From positions 6,088,405 to 6,152,404 of the forward strand of contig NC_089853.1 in NCBI RefSeq assembly GCF_036373705.1: a stretch of 64,000 bases of DNA. The letters are read 5' to 3'. The position numbers and the translations under genes are program-made. This DNA comes from Amia ocellicauda. Its lineage: Eukaryota; Chordata; Actinopteri; Amiiformes; Amiidae. Positions 1-12,164 of this stretch are shown piece after piece (position 1 is the first letter of the stretch; each line of letters begins with the position of its first letter). Under the pieces are notes generated by a model. The model worked only from the letters and a program-made list of their open reading frames with translations. It made no database searches and had not been told where the DNA came from.

Positions 1-57
1 TCTTCGTGGCCTTTGTGGTGGAACGCTTCTCCTCCTTTTCTGCTCACTTATCCGCAG

Positions 58-1947
58 ACTATGAATGGTCCAGCAACCTGTGCAGCCGCCACGGCCACCG
101 GTCGGTGACATCACACCGGCCCCCGCTGACCCCACAGCGCCGGCCCCTCGCCATCACCTCCATTCGGCAGCACTGTTCCCTGGAGCCCCCCAGGAAGGGC
201 GGGGAGAGACTCACCCCTCTCAGACAGCAGCCCCTGCCCTTCGACTGGGCGCCGGAAACAGGGGGCATGAGGCCGTTCACCCCAGCGCAGCCGGCTGCCC
301 GAAGAGGTGAGACCCCTGCCACCCCCCCGACTATCAGCTCCTTCATGTCAAACCCCCCACAGAGAGCTGATATATATGTGCAAAACTGCAGATCTACATT
401 TTAACTGGTGCACAACTTGCGCACAGCTCTGATGGCAACGTGTGTTTGTGTGTTGGTTTCTCCTCAGGAAGGACAGCTTCAGCCCACACGCTGCTGAGCT
501 CCGTACACTGGTAATCCCAGCAACTACACAACAGTAATACTGATAAAAAACAATACTCTGTGAAGATTAGATAGTGAGAGATGTTTCTGTTACTGTTAGA
601 TGCCCTATCTAATAGCACAATGATCCTCTGTTTTATTGTTGTGTGGATAACTTACATTTCTCACACTCAAACTCCAAGCTGGAGGCCACTGACCCTTCCT
701 GCCCTATTTGAGATGTCTTGAAACGGAGTTAGTTTGTTAGATGTGTAATTCAGTTTAAGATTTCTCAAGTTGTATTTCGAGATCTCTAAATGACACTTAA
801 ACTGGCCATAGTGGGTTTCTTTTCTTTCTCTGATGCAAGATAAATAAATGTAACAAATAATGTCTGAAATTGACCAGGTCTCCCACTGCAGTGAGCAGTC
901 AGGTCATGCTAAGCAAGGTGATGCCAGAGCTGCCAGTATCTAGGGGACAGTATTCCTCAGGAACGCCTGCCCCCGTCCAACGGTCCGCTCAGGAATCCCC
1001 CGGTCAGCCTGCTACAGTTTCTGGGCAGGACTTCAGCCACGACATGGCCACCTCCAGCTCCGACACCATGGACACCAGCAGAAAGAGGCAGGAAAGAGAC
1101 GGTGTGGCAGGTAACTCTTACTTTCCCCTTAAAACAACAACAAATGCACCGAGATAAAAGCCTCTGTCTGGTCAGCTTCATTCAGCTTTAGCCGTGTTTT
1201 GGCACCTTGGACTAGAGCAGGTAGTCGAATCAAGAACAAATAAACAGCTGGACATCTGTGCTGCCTTGTCTTCAGGAGCTGTTTCTCTGGATGAACTCGG
1301 AACTGACAGAAGGTCTTCGAAGCCTGACAGCGTGGTGAACCCACCTGTGATGGACTTGACCTCATTCTTGCCCGATTTAAAGAAGTCGAGTACCAAGCTG
1401 TTGGAGAAGAGGTGAGGCATCAGGAAGCAATTCAATTGACTGGTCTTTCTCATGAGTAAACTTTTTACCAACTTTAAAGAACCAGACCGTCAATGTGGGC
1501 TCTGATTTCTTAAGAAAACCTGAGTTATCGTTCACCACCAGGACTAAATTAATAGAATAAAATGCAGATGAATATATTAATTATTCTGTCATGTGATCCT
1601 GGTGCTGTAATTGATGCAGGTGTTGATCGATGTGCTGAATCCCTTCCTATAGGGTCTCCAGATCCCCATCCGAGGTCGCAGATGACATCACGCTCCTGAT
1701 GAGCCCCCTCACCCGAGCAGCAGCGCCGCCCCCTCAGCAGCCCGGGCGCTCGGACCTGCGCAGGGAACGTCTGCAGAGACTGCAGAAGCTGAACTTGGCC
1801 AAGGCGGGGACGAGGGGAGGGACTGAGAAACGGGCAGAGCTGAGCGGGGGGTGGCGGGCGGAGGAAGCCAAGGAACAGGCAGGGGGTGTGGCCGGGTCTG
1901 CGGGGGGGGACCTCAGTGACTCCGGGGCAGCGCCGGCCGGGACATGA
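58..1947 (+). CDS. 3' end (last four coding exons) of an unidentified gene
   Basis: Four exons can be joined: 58-306, 892-1110, 1276-1411 and 1653-1947, ending in TGA at 1945-1947. Each has a good acceptor (for example a pyrimidine-rich tract before CAG at 55-57) and a GT donor. The phases agree across all three junctions (1, 1, 2), which is strong evidence for a real gene although its 5' part lies outside the window. The encoded C-terminal piece is low in complexity, rich in Ser, Pro and Arg, with no membrane segment. It contains short conserved-looking stretches such as VVNPPVMDLTSFLPDLKK and DDITLLMSPL, then a basic helix RRERLQRLQKLNL near the end. It looks like a disordered nuclear or cytoskeletal regulatory tail. 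I do not recognise the protein. In mammals AGBL2 lies directly upstream of MTCH2 in this orientation, but the residues do not resemble the AGBL2 tail as I know it, so I assign no symbol. Confidence 0.75.
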
Positions 1948-3040
1948 CCACCGGGACCCGTCCCAGCATGTCTCGATCAAGCAAATCCCATAGAACAGGA
2001 CCAGGAGAATCTCGGAACCAAAGTCCAGAGACACGAGATGTAGACTCTGTAGATTATGCATCCTAAGATGAGTAGGGAACGTTTACTCTACACAAGTACT
2101 GTCTGTTTGGTGTTTAAATATGCACATACATTATTTGAATTAAATTAAATACACCACCCCATCAGTATATCGCTGATTTGGATATTTATCACCGTTGTGT
2201 TTGCCCTACTCTACTGTATACAGTGATGACACGTTCTCATCTGTAAAGCAATAGTGCATCATTTAAAAACAGTTACTCTGCACTGTATTAGCCTCTGATT
2301 TATTTGTTTCTAGATGTATTGCTGGCCTTGTTAAAATTTTTAAGGCCTGCACTAAAACTAAAGTCAATGTACAGTATGTGTGATTTTTTTGCCTTTTTTC
2401 AGCATGTCTTGCTTTATCGTGGCCCTCAATATACTGTATATCATGTTTTTTTATTTGACCCTGACATCTTCGATATAAAGAGGAGGTGGTGTAGATGCAT
2501 ATAAATATATAAATATTGATCCACTGCTGGGTGAAGGTCTCACCAAGATGTTTCCACTATATTTTGTTTAATGCCTGGAGTTTATACTCTATCACTGTTA
2601 CATTATATTCTCATCAAGAACAATATTATGATAAGACTGAAATGAAGAGGGGGATTAAAACAACTGAACCTTGTTTTAAGCGCCTATGTTTTGATTTTTT
2701 GGTTTAAAAATATTGTAAACACTTCTGGGTATAACAGCAATGCTTTCAACCTTCTTCCAATGTGGGCTGTCTGTGTTGGGGGGGCACCATCAGAAATCAA
2801 TTAGGGGTTCAATCATTAGCTTCATTGAACTTGTTTTACTCTATTTCATTCAATTTGCTGTAATCCTTTACAGTAGTCATTGAGTATTTTGCATAATTCT
2901 GCTTAAGATAATAAAAACACGCACAAAGCTAAACGTTACCTGTAATCGGTGCTTCACACAATTTTCTTAAATGAAGGCAAACAAAAAAAACAACAACAAC
3001 AATGATGATTGAAAACAAGCACCACTATCCCCCCACGACC
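1948..3040 (+). other. 3' UTR of first gene and intergenic spacer
   Basis: AT-rich non-coding DNA follows the stop codon of the first gene. It has several possible poly(A) signals of the ATTAAA type around 2135-2150 and no supported exon. A short LINE tail at 2517-2557 is listed separately. Nothing else is recognisable. Confidence 0.5.
2517..2557 (-). repeat. 3' tail fragment of the RTE-like LINE family
   Basis: About 40 bases match, in reverse complement, the 3' end of the larger LINE at 46.9-49.2 kb, including the block around ATCCACTGCTGG followed by a match to the segment before CCAAGATGTTT. Only the very end of the element is present, as expected for 5'-truncated LINE insertions. It is too short for a firm family call alone, but the same block recurs at 54.2 kb and at 49.1 kb. 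Confidence 0.5.
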
Positions 3041-3269
3041 CTGGACGCTTCTACAGCGCTCAGGTGAATCTCAGGGTCCAGGTCTCTGATTGCAGTCACA
3101 ACGGCTCCCCCGCCGGACGATTCTGCGCATCTATATGGCGTCTCCCCTGTCACATGGTCCCCGGGCCGGCCTCGCACCACGTGACGCGAGACCCAGCGCA
3201 AAGCCCGGGCAGGTCATGTGACCGCCGCCTGGTTCCCGCAGCCCTCGGAGGAGAGTGTCGTTTCCCATA
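3040..3269 (+). promoter_or_regulatory. mtch2: CpG-rich promoter and 5' UTR of MTCH2 with E-box cluster
   Basis: GC- and CpG-rich stretch immediately before the MTCH2 start codon, with no TATA box. It carries three E-box-like sites within about 75 bp: TCACATG (about 3150), CACGTGAC (3178-3185) and the palindrome GGTCATGTGACC (3212-3223). Sites of the CACGTG or CATGTG type with flanking TCA are bound by USF and MiT/TFE bHLH-ZIP factors. That these sites act is inference from the motif only. The transcription start is not visible from sequence. Confidence 0.6.
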
Positions 3270-6200
3270 ATGGCGGACACGTGTGGTCAGATAGCGCTGG
3301 GCTCGGGGCTCACGGTGCTCTCCCACCCGCTCATGTACATCAAGGTGCTGGTGCAGGTAAGAGGCGAGCAGTGACGCGTTGTTTTTGATTTATATATTTA
3401 TATCATTGCACTGCTGCGCTACAGCACAGGCTGTCCTCTGCTGTCAGGGCACAATCATTCACTTTTCCGCAGCATCAGATAAGAGCAAAATGTCTCCTGT
3501 TTGAACCCCGCGGTGTCTCTGCTACAGTTTCGCTCGTTTGTCTTTGAGGTGGGTGTGCAGGGTCAGTGACGTCATAATGCCAGTTCAGAGGACACGGTTG
3601 TGTGCCTGACGCGGGGCGCAGGCCGTGAGCCCGAAATGAGGGTTTTAATAAATTAAATCGGCAATGGCACAGCTGTAATCATCCCTGAGCTGCCCTGCTG
3701 TGGAGGCGACACGCATGCGAATGAAATGCTGTCCTCAGACCCGTGGACAGACCCTGGCAGGCGGCTGTGGCCCGTTTCACAAGCCTTACGGTCCTCCCGG
3801 TGTTTGTTCACTGAGGTCAACACAGTGCATTATTGATTGGAAATGAATAAATGATTTATATGTGTTCAGTAACCTTGACATGCGTCAATGACTGCTGTTT
3901 AAAAAAAAAAAAAAATGGGGGGGACATCCTCATTAGTGAAAGTAGCTGTAGTGTATCTGACATTTGTGAAAGGAAACTAAAGAGAGGAAAACTGCCAAAT
4001 GAATTCTTCGTTGTTGTTCTTTCAGACACCATTTGGCAGAAGAGAGGCTTATGTCCTATAGCAAGTTTTCTGATCCATAACAGAAGGGGGATCATTCATA
4101 ATTGATTTAGTAATCAAGACCTGTCTGTATTGTGTGTGTGCTTTAAATTATTCCCCATAGCTGTGTCACTTGTGCTGAGACGCAGTTTAAGCTATGCTGT
4201 CATGTCTGATATCTGTTCCCATTTTGATTTAAAAGTGGATCATGCTTTTCTGATGCAGGGAAGTATCTCATTCAGAATTAGTCTGGGCTTACTTTATGAA
4301 TTACCTGGTTGGGAAAACAGACAATAATATCGGCAGTGAGAGCAACAGTTGATCAAAGGCTCCTCTCTCAGACATGACCTGTGGCTTAGTTCCTGGCCAC
4401 ACCCTCATCCTCCACATTTCACCCCACTGCGGTCTGATAGACAGCTTTCCTTTCTGCTGAAACCTCGCTGCTTCTCTCTTTCCAGATTTGAACACAATGT
4501 GTATCCAAGTCTCTGAAAATAAAAGCTTTTTTTCCCCTCAAATAAGAGTATTCATTGACTTTTTATACCCTTTCAGATATTCTGCTGTGATTTTTTCCCT
4601 AGGGTCCTGTGTAGATCTTGTTTTGAGAGATTGTGTGTGTTGTTAAAGATGTTAGATCGTTCTGTTTATGTATTTATTATTTGTTGAAGTGTGGATGGGA
4701 AACTGGAACCGAAGCTCATATTTCACCAGTGACTTATGGCATTCCCATTGACGTTTACCATCAATAACACTGCAATCGATGCGTAAGATTGCAGAGCTCG
4801 CTATTGCGATAATGGAAGTCTTAATGATTGACACTTTGACCGATGCTTTGAACAATGTTCCCTTTCAGGTCGGGCATGAACCTCTCCCTCCCACTCTAGG
4901 CAGAAACATTTTTGGCCGACAGGTTTACCAACTGCCAGGCCTCTTTGCTTACGGTAAGACTTTGAACAAAAATACGTACGTGTGTGTAGTATTTTTGTTA
5001 TGTATTGGTCTGCATTGTCAGTGGTGTTTATTCACAGAGATTTTTAAATGCTCGTCTAAAAAGAAAACTGCTTGCTTCTCCCTTTCCAGCGAAACACATC
5101 GTGAAGATCGATGGGAAATCAGGCCTGTTTAAAGGCCTTGCCCCCAGGCTGTGTGCTGGGACCATTGGGACCCTTGTCCACAGTAGTGTACTACAGGTAG
5201 GATGAGAGAGCTTCTGTTTTTTCAATATCAGCCCCCACAGTACAGGCGCTCCCCATGGATCGACACAAGAATGTTTTTACATAAAGTACAGTGAATATGT
5301 GCCATAGGATAGGAAACTGTGTACCTGTACAGTACATACGGACATAGTGTATAAGAGTGCTTTCTGTCTCCAGAACCCCTCGCGAGTTGGGAAATATCCG
5401 AATTGTAGAAGAAACGTATTGAATTCAGTCTTGCAATGGTGCAGTGTGAGCCGCACTTCCACCAAGACAAGGAAGGAACCGCCAGAACGTTTGCTATTTG
5501 TTATCGATGGAATTTCAATAAGTTGACTTTCTCTCATAACCGTCTCTATAACCTTGCATTTGCACGTCCAGCTTTGTGTTTCTGGTGTGTGTGAGGAAGA
5601 CACTTTACTGTTAACTGGTTATCATGTTCACGTTTTGCATAGCAAGGCTACTTAGTTTGCCACTTAAGCCTAACGATCAGAAAGGTGTCCAGTCCAGGTT
5701 TCGACTTTAATTTGCCTGAAGATTTCCAGTGTGTATCGGAAAGCAGAACTGTTTAGGTTTCCTGATGTTTCACCTGGCATGAGTTTGTTTTGTTAACAAT
5801 TGGACTGATTTTGTGCACGTTGTTCTTTTCCAGAGATTCTCGGAAGGAGATAGAAATGAGGTACAGTGAGGGTTTGTCTTTTTTTTTTCTCCCGCCCCCC
5901 TCTCTCTTCCTCTAATGATACAGTGTTAGACCCTGTTCAGTTTTGTAGGTTTTACTCACGCACACACATTTGAGAAACAAAATCTGACTCTTTCCCTCTT
6001 TGCCCTTAATTCGCTTTCAGAATTAAGTTATTATTCAAATCTGTGTTGATTGTGTTTTAAATTACAACATTTTTTTGAATAAACTTGTTTTAGGAATCAG
6101 GGAACGGGAAGAAGGAGGATTGTTCTTCGCTACAGCATGTCGTGAACGAGGTGAGTGTGGGACTGACGCATGTTGAAACGCCAGACTAGTCTGCCTGGCC

Positions 6201-9200
6201 GTTTTCCACCGGGTCTAAGGGACTGTCCGTACTGTTCTCAAAGTATTTATAACCACATACATGGTGGATTACTCTTAGCATGGGAACACTTCAATGGTAG
6301 GTCAAAAAGCAACAGAATAGAGAGCAAATCCAGCTGAATGAAATATAAAATGACTTGTCTTTACTGAGACTTAATTGGAAAAGTTCAAGGTTTGCTGCAG
6401 CACGTCCACTTTATTCAGCCACCGAAAGTAGATTTATTTATTTAAAGTCACAATTGAAAGAAATGTAATCTCCAGGATGTTTTCCTTTATTTAATTAAAA
6501 ACTGACACTAAATTTCTCACTGTTTCGAAGTGAAATGGAGGACATTAGAATTTCTTATTTGATCTTAAGTCAATATTATATATTTTTCTAACATGTAAGC
6601 AGCAAAAGAATAATAATGAAATATGACATTTGCTGTGTTAATGATTTATTTTAAGTTGGCAGAATCCACTGTTTGATACCAGACCGCACTCCTTCCCTGT
6701 TTTTAAAAAATACATCCATAAGAGAACCTGATGTGCGTGCATTTCGTTCTCTTTATCTTTTCGTTTTCGAAGTTCAAAGGCTGTGATAACGTGTCTGTTT
6801 CTGTGTCGGGGTGTGTGTGCTTTTTTAAAAGTCCTCTCCCTGCCTTTTATTCCCCCTTGTCACAGACAACCAAAGAGATGGTGGCACGCTCCTGCGCCAC
6901 GATTGTCACGCACCCCTTTCATGGTAATGGCATGGTCTCAACTCCCGTCATTCCCCCCCCGCCTCAGTGTCCCATGACTCAGATTAAACCTGAGCTCTGG
7001 AGACTGTTATCTTTTCAGCGGAAAGGGTTTCGGTCTGCACTGGCCAGTGTTGGCTTTGTCCACAAACACAATTTAAATCGCCTTTGTAATTGAACTGTAG
7101 TATTTTCTTGTTCCAATTCATTGTGTTTTTCAAAATGTTCTCCTCTGTTATAAAAGCCATTTCATGATTTATCTTCGATTATGATGATTATTACAGTTAT
7201 GTGTGCATACTATATTCATTGTAAACTGAATGTGTAATTTTAACGTGTGTGTGTGTAAGAAACAAATCTGATGTTTGATAACCTTTCTCTTCCAGTGATC
7301 ACTTTAAGATGTATGGTACAATTCATTGGAAGGGAAACCAAATACAGGTCAGTTTAATCAGTTGATTTTCTTTAAGTAACTTTACTAAACCCTGTATTTG
7401 AATTATATTTATATATGTACTTTTGTTTATTCACAGCGGAGTGTTCGACTCGATGGTGACCATCTATAAGGAAGAGGGAATTCTGGGATTTTTTGCGTAA
7501 GTATGACTTTATATTTGTCATTAGGTTATAGATTCGTGGAATCAAATTCTGCAAAATCAGTGTCTTAAACCCCAGGAACAACTGGAAATGGTAGTGAACG
7601 ACTCAAACAACCCGTCTATACATAAGATTTCTCCGTACATCGGCAAAAGAGGGTTTTTAAATCCGTGTCGAGGATGACTGGCAGTGGAAAAGGGAAGGAA
7701 GCCGTGCTGATGTCGTTTTGCGTCGGTTGAGTGGGTCGGGGCCACGCTGAGATTGGCAGTATGAATGTACTGCTACGTTGTAAGTGAGGTGGGCCTCGGG
7801 AGGTATTGACATACCAGTACGTTCTACAATAGAAAGGTAATACAGCACATATGAAACTATATGCAACTAGCTACAACCTTTTTTTTTTTAATCATTTGAC
7901 AACTGAATGTTGCTGTAGACTAAGAAAACAACTGAACAACATTAAAAGTCAAGTCTGATAAAAACCTGCATACCATTACAAGCTTTGTACTGGTAAGACG
8001 GACTTATTCTGGACTGATTTTTGTAATTTGCAAATAGCGGTCAAAGTGTTATTTCGTTTATTATATAGTAAACTTTGTCAGTGAGTGTCCTGTTAAAAAT
8101 GGGATGATTTACTCCAATAATACTGTGTTCAGTGCTGCGAATGGGAGTATAGAAGAAAAGGTGCCTTGTGGCGTTTTATTTTGGCTTTTCAGCAAACGCA
8201 CTATAACAGAAAAATAAAACAACCTAATTATCCACCTCACGGATGTATATGGTAAAAAAAAAAAAACTAAAACTAAAAGGCAGCGCGTCACGACACTTCC
8301 TGGTTGCAATATGCAAGGATTGTGTTTCATATTGCATGATAAATATCTAAATAAGGAGATAATTAAATAGATGATCTTTAACATGGGGGGGGAAAAACCC
8401 CAAACGAAATACCAGCTAACATGCATATTGTAGATCAATAATCTCCCATAGAAAAAAATCCCTCTCCCTCATTCAAGTGCTTTTTGGAACAAAAAAAAAA
8501 CAAGTGTTTCCAGTGCTATAATTTAAATATTTATATAATTAAAAGCAAGCTTATTCTCACTCTCAAAATAACTAACTTACTCAACTCCGATATTGAAAGT
8601 TAAATGCATATATTTTCTCTCTGGGATGAAGAGATGTGTGTAAGCTACAGGAATCGAATTTTAAGCACGTTCAAAAACGGTCCCTCCGGGTCACGGCAGA
8701 GCATTTTGTAACGCACTGCTCAAAGGGTTAAATAATATCGAAGGCTTCCAAGAATAGATCCGATATTCCTCGAGTCCGTCCTGCTGAAGCCGGGAGAGTC
8801 AGTTGGCGGTGCTTGTGGAAGTCGAACAATGCATCCATATCAGACACGCTTACGACCCTGAAGAGTTATCTGAGTTGTTGAAGAGCTCAGACACTGCGTT
8901 CCCTGGAGGCTTTACTCCTGAAATAGCTTGAGTGGGGGTGGGGGGGTGGAAATTACCTATCATTAGATGACCGTATTCTAGTGTGAAGTCCTTGATTATT
9001 TTAATGTACAGAGAGGAATTGAAATATGAGCTATAGAGAGCAGAGTGGAGCCAAGAGTATATTTGAGACTAAAACAGACCGAATTAAAGGACCGTGAGGA
9101 AGCTGTAATCTAGAAGACTCATTTAGCGTATTATAAACTAAAGAGCAGGAGATGGTCAGTCGGGAGAACTGTTTTACCCCCCGTGTCAGCGAGTGTGTGA

Positions 9201-10617
9201 CCATTCAGAGCTTCATTCGCCCATCCTGGTCAGACACCAATCTGCCAAGCGCCGGTGGCCCCTTGTGTAGACTTTGAGATCTGAAAGGTTGCTGACATCC
9301 TCCTCTTTTGCAGGGGTCTGATCCCACGCCTGCTAGGGGACATCTTCTCGCTGTGGATCTGCAACATGCTGGCCCACCTCATCAACACCTACGCGATAGA
9401 CAGCTCGGTAAGTCCTCCTCACGCCCGGGCCGAGCTTCAGACAGACCGTGATGTTTTCAGAGCCGTGATTGATCTTGCTTTTGACCCGTCCACAGCACCG
9501 TGTCCGAGTCCTTGCGCTGTGAAGGGCCGGGGGTTTTCTAACGTTTCTTTAATTCAGATTCTCTATTGACACAGATGAACCACATGGGAGAGATCAAGAA
9601 CTGTTTCCAGGCAGTGACCGGGGTGAGTGAATTATTACTGTACTGTCTGCTCTTTAGTCTTCCATCTGGATTATCAATTAAAAATAAAATATGCAATCAA
9701 TTAAAAACACTTATTGGAAAATGTCCGCATCTTCCTGACCTTCTCATGTCTTCTCATGTCCCCTCAGTTCTTCGCCAGTATGGTCACGTACCCCTTTGTG
9801 TTGGTGTCCAATGTGATGGCAGTCAATAACTGTGGGTAAGTAAGTCTGGTATCTACGCGGCAAAGTAACACCAACCATAAGGGCATGGAAAAAAAACACA
9901 ACGGAATAATAACGACACAAAACGGCTTGCAAAGATGCATGTATATATTGATTTTATATTTACACTGACTGTTGTTACATTTCTTTGAATGCACTGAAGA
10001 TGTTTTTTGTTTTTTTCCCTTCTCCTCCCAGACTTGCTGGTGGTCTCCCCCCCTACGCGTCCGTATATCCTAACTGGGTCGACTGCTGGAGGCACCTCAG
10101 CAGAGAGGTCAGTCGAATTGGGACTCTTCGTTTATGATTTATGATTTGGTTTTCAACTGAGCATAGTTATCTTTTTAATTGCACGTTGTGTGTGTGTGTG
10201 TATTGTTCGATTGAAGTAATATCTCACGACTGCCATCCCCTGGAATCCTTTTACATTTACAGCAGCTTTTATTTGGATTTCCTTCTTAAAATACCATCAA
10301 TAAATGTATAAATTTTTCTGGATTTCTAAAGGTTTTAACCCACTTAGCACCATGGTTAATTACACAAAACTATCAGTGTTCTGTTATGAACCCATTACAA
10401 ACTGATTTAAGTGTGTATGGGATTTCAATCAGTCTGAAGTGCTTTTATTAACGCTAATGTTTATTAGTTTGTCAGTGTTGACATTGATGATTCTGGTCCA
10501 TCTCTCATTTCTTTCGATTTTGTCACGCAGGGCAACATGAGCAGAGGAAACAGTCTATTTTTCCGGAAGATACCGGCCGGGAAGACATACGCAATGGAAC
10601 AGAAGAGATTTTTTTAA
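3270..10617 (+). CDS. mtch2: MTCH2, mitochondrial carrier homologue 2
   Basis: Thirteen coding exons: 3270-3356, 4869-4953, 5090-5196, 5834-5860, 6094-6150, 6866-6923, 7296-7347, 7437-7496, 9314-9407, 9575-9622, 9768-9835, 10032-10107 and 10531-10617 (stop TAA). They total 906 nt, encoding 301 aa against about 303 in human. All junctions are GT/AG and keep frame. The start is the first ATG, in a CpG island, giving [20 protein letters not shown]. Recognisable MTCH2 blocks are [25 protein letters not shown]-type [40 protein letters not shown] and [12 protein letters not shown]. The protein is a divergent SLC25-fold outer-membrane protein. In the literature it is a tBID receptor, an insertase for alpha-helical outer-membrane proteins and a regulator of lipid metabolism. 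The short exons 4-5 code for the variable acidic loop and differ from mammals. The tail ends in EQKRFF rather than the human form. Confidence 0.98.
7497..9313 (+). other. MTCH2 intron 8, no recognisable content
   Basis: At 1.8 kb this is the longest MTCH2 intron, with donor GTAAGT at 7497 and acceptor TTTGCAG ending at 9313. I find no coding-like segment or terminal repeats in it. It has short A-runs near 8255 and 8490 and a G-run near 8938. The other MTCH2 introns over 300 bases (3357-4868, 5197-5833, 6151-6865, 6924-7295, 10108-10530) are equally featureless apart from small TG or T runs. Confidence 0.6.
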
Positions 10618-11522
10618 AGTGATGGCGATACAGAATAGTCTACTTGTAATAATATAAAGTAACGTAATGATTGAAATTATGATTCTTTGTATGCATTTGT
10701 TTACAGACAATGTACAATGTTGTTTTTTTAAAACAATCTGTCAAATCCTGCAACTAGTAAAGACCTTTATGCATTATTTTATGAATATGCGAGCTGCTTT
10801 CATAAGAATAAGATTTATTTTTACACTTTAGTTTGTATAGACAACTGAAGGATCTTGTGAGATTTGGATTAATTTAGTCTCGGACACTGACAAACTGAAA
10901 GTTGTACCTTTTGTTTCACCTTTGTGTTCATGCCAGGCACCAAGCACTTAATGTCTCTTGTTTTCAGAAACCTCTGGACCGATCAAATGTATAGGCATTA
11001 GTCATTTAACAGACATTGGCTCTTTCAGATGTGTGCAGGTTTTCTCTATAAAAAGGGAAATTCATTGTTAATAAGCAGGATTTCCTCTGCTGTGCACTGA
11101 TAAGTTTTCGGGGGTCTAGGATTTTCAAATTTAAGTGTAAGGTGTTATATACGCCAGTGTAGCGCAATGCTTCGGCCCCTCATCACATATAATCGAGCGG
11201 GGTAATGAAATGCGTGGGGACAGATGTGCTCAGGGTGTAGCTTGTGAGGTATTCCTACCAATGACTTGAAACAATAATTGCATCCTCCTGGTGAACTGTG
11301 TTTTTGTTTTGCTTTACCTGAAGGGGCCGAGTGAAAGACAAGGAACTATAATGCTGCCGTAAATAAGCAGTGGTCGCAAGGTGGTATTTAATAAAAATTT
11401 AAAATAAAAATAAATCTGCAGTGGTATTCCATAAATATAATGTGTATGAAAAACATATTCATTGACTTGATTTTCTGCCTCTCAATGTGATACCAAAAAC
11501 GACTCGCCCCCCCACCATGTTT
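10618..11522 (+). other. MTCH2 3' UTR and spacer
   Basis: Non-coding AT-rich DNA after the MTCH2 stop. The clearest poly(A) signals are a cluster of AATAAA hexamers at about 11390-11415, which would give a 3' UTR near 0.8 kb. No RNA gene or repeat is evident. Confidence 0.5.
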
Positions 11523-11707
11523 CTAGGAATAGTCAGTGTCGTATAGGTGCTGGGGGTGCTGCATGTTCATCTCGAGTCCCAGCATGCCGGCGGTGAAGCA
11601 CTGCGTTCTGCTGCCCGGATCCATGTTCTCTCTCTGGTTTGTGATCAAGAACGTCCTGCTGGATGTGCTGGGGCTGAGAGAGTTGATGGCGACTTCATTT
11701 ATATAGG
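11523..11707 (-). CDS. Orphan coding-like terminal exon of an unidentified protein
   Basis: Read on the minus strand, 185 bases form an open frame ending in TAG (complement at 11523-11525). An excellent splice acceptor (T-rich tract then TTGTTCAG) sits directly before it at 11708. Third codon positions are strongly G/C-biased, unlike the AT-rich surroundings, and there is no stop, so it looks like selected coding sequence. The product is a polar tail that includes SSRTFLITNQRENMD and MLGLEMNMQHPQHLYDTDYS, with a hydroxyl-rich C terminus. I do not recognise it. No partner exon is visible upstream on the minus strand before PSMC3. The upstream edge coincides with the end of a Tc1-type MITE, so the gene may have lost its other exons, the exons may lie far away, or this may be a captured fragment. 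Confidence 0.4.
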
Positions 11708-12164
11708 CTGAACAAAAATATAAATGCAACATGTAAAGTGTTGATCCAGTGTTTCATGTGCTGAAAGATCCCAGACATTTTCCATACACACACACAGCGT
11801 ATTTCTCTCACATTTTGTGCACAAATTTGTTTACAACCCTGTTAGTGAGCATTTCTCAAAAGAATCCATCCATCTGGTGTGGTATGAAGAAGCTGGTTAA
11901 ACCACACGATTATTACACAGGTGCACCTTTTGTTGGGGACATTAAAAGGCCACTAAAATGTGCAGTTTTGTCACAACACAATGCCACAGATGTCTCAAGT
12001 TAGGAGGGAATGTGTGATTGTCATGCTGACTGCAGGAATGTCTCCCTCAAAACTTGAAACTCATAGATTAGGACCTAATTAAATTGGCTGATTTCCTTAT
12101 ATGAAGTGTAACTCCGTAAAATCTTTGAAATTGTTGCATGTTGTGTTTATTTTTGTTCGGTATA
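11703..12164. mobile_element. Tc1-type non-autonomous element (MITE), about 460 bp
   Basis: The ends are inverted copies of CTGAACAAAAATATAAA / CCGAACAAAAATAAACA, flanked by TA-rich target sequence. This is the form of a widespread fish Tc1-like MITE with terminal CTGAACAAAAATATAAACGC. Interior blocks such as GTGCACAAATTTGTTTACA and the segment around CAATGCCACAGATGTCTCAAG match that family as I know it. No transposase frame is left, so it would depend on an autonomous relative. It sits between MTCH2 and PSMC3, directly against the orphan exon at 11523-11707. Confidence 0.7.
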
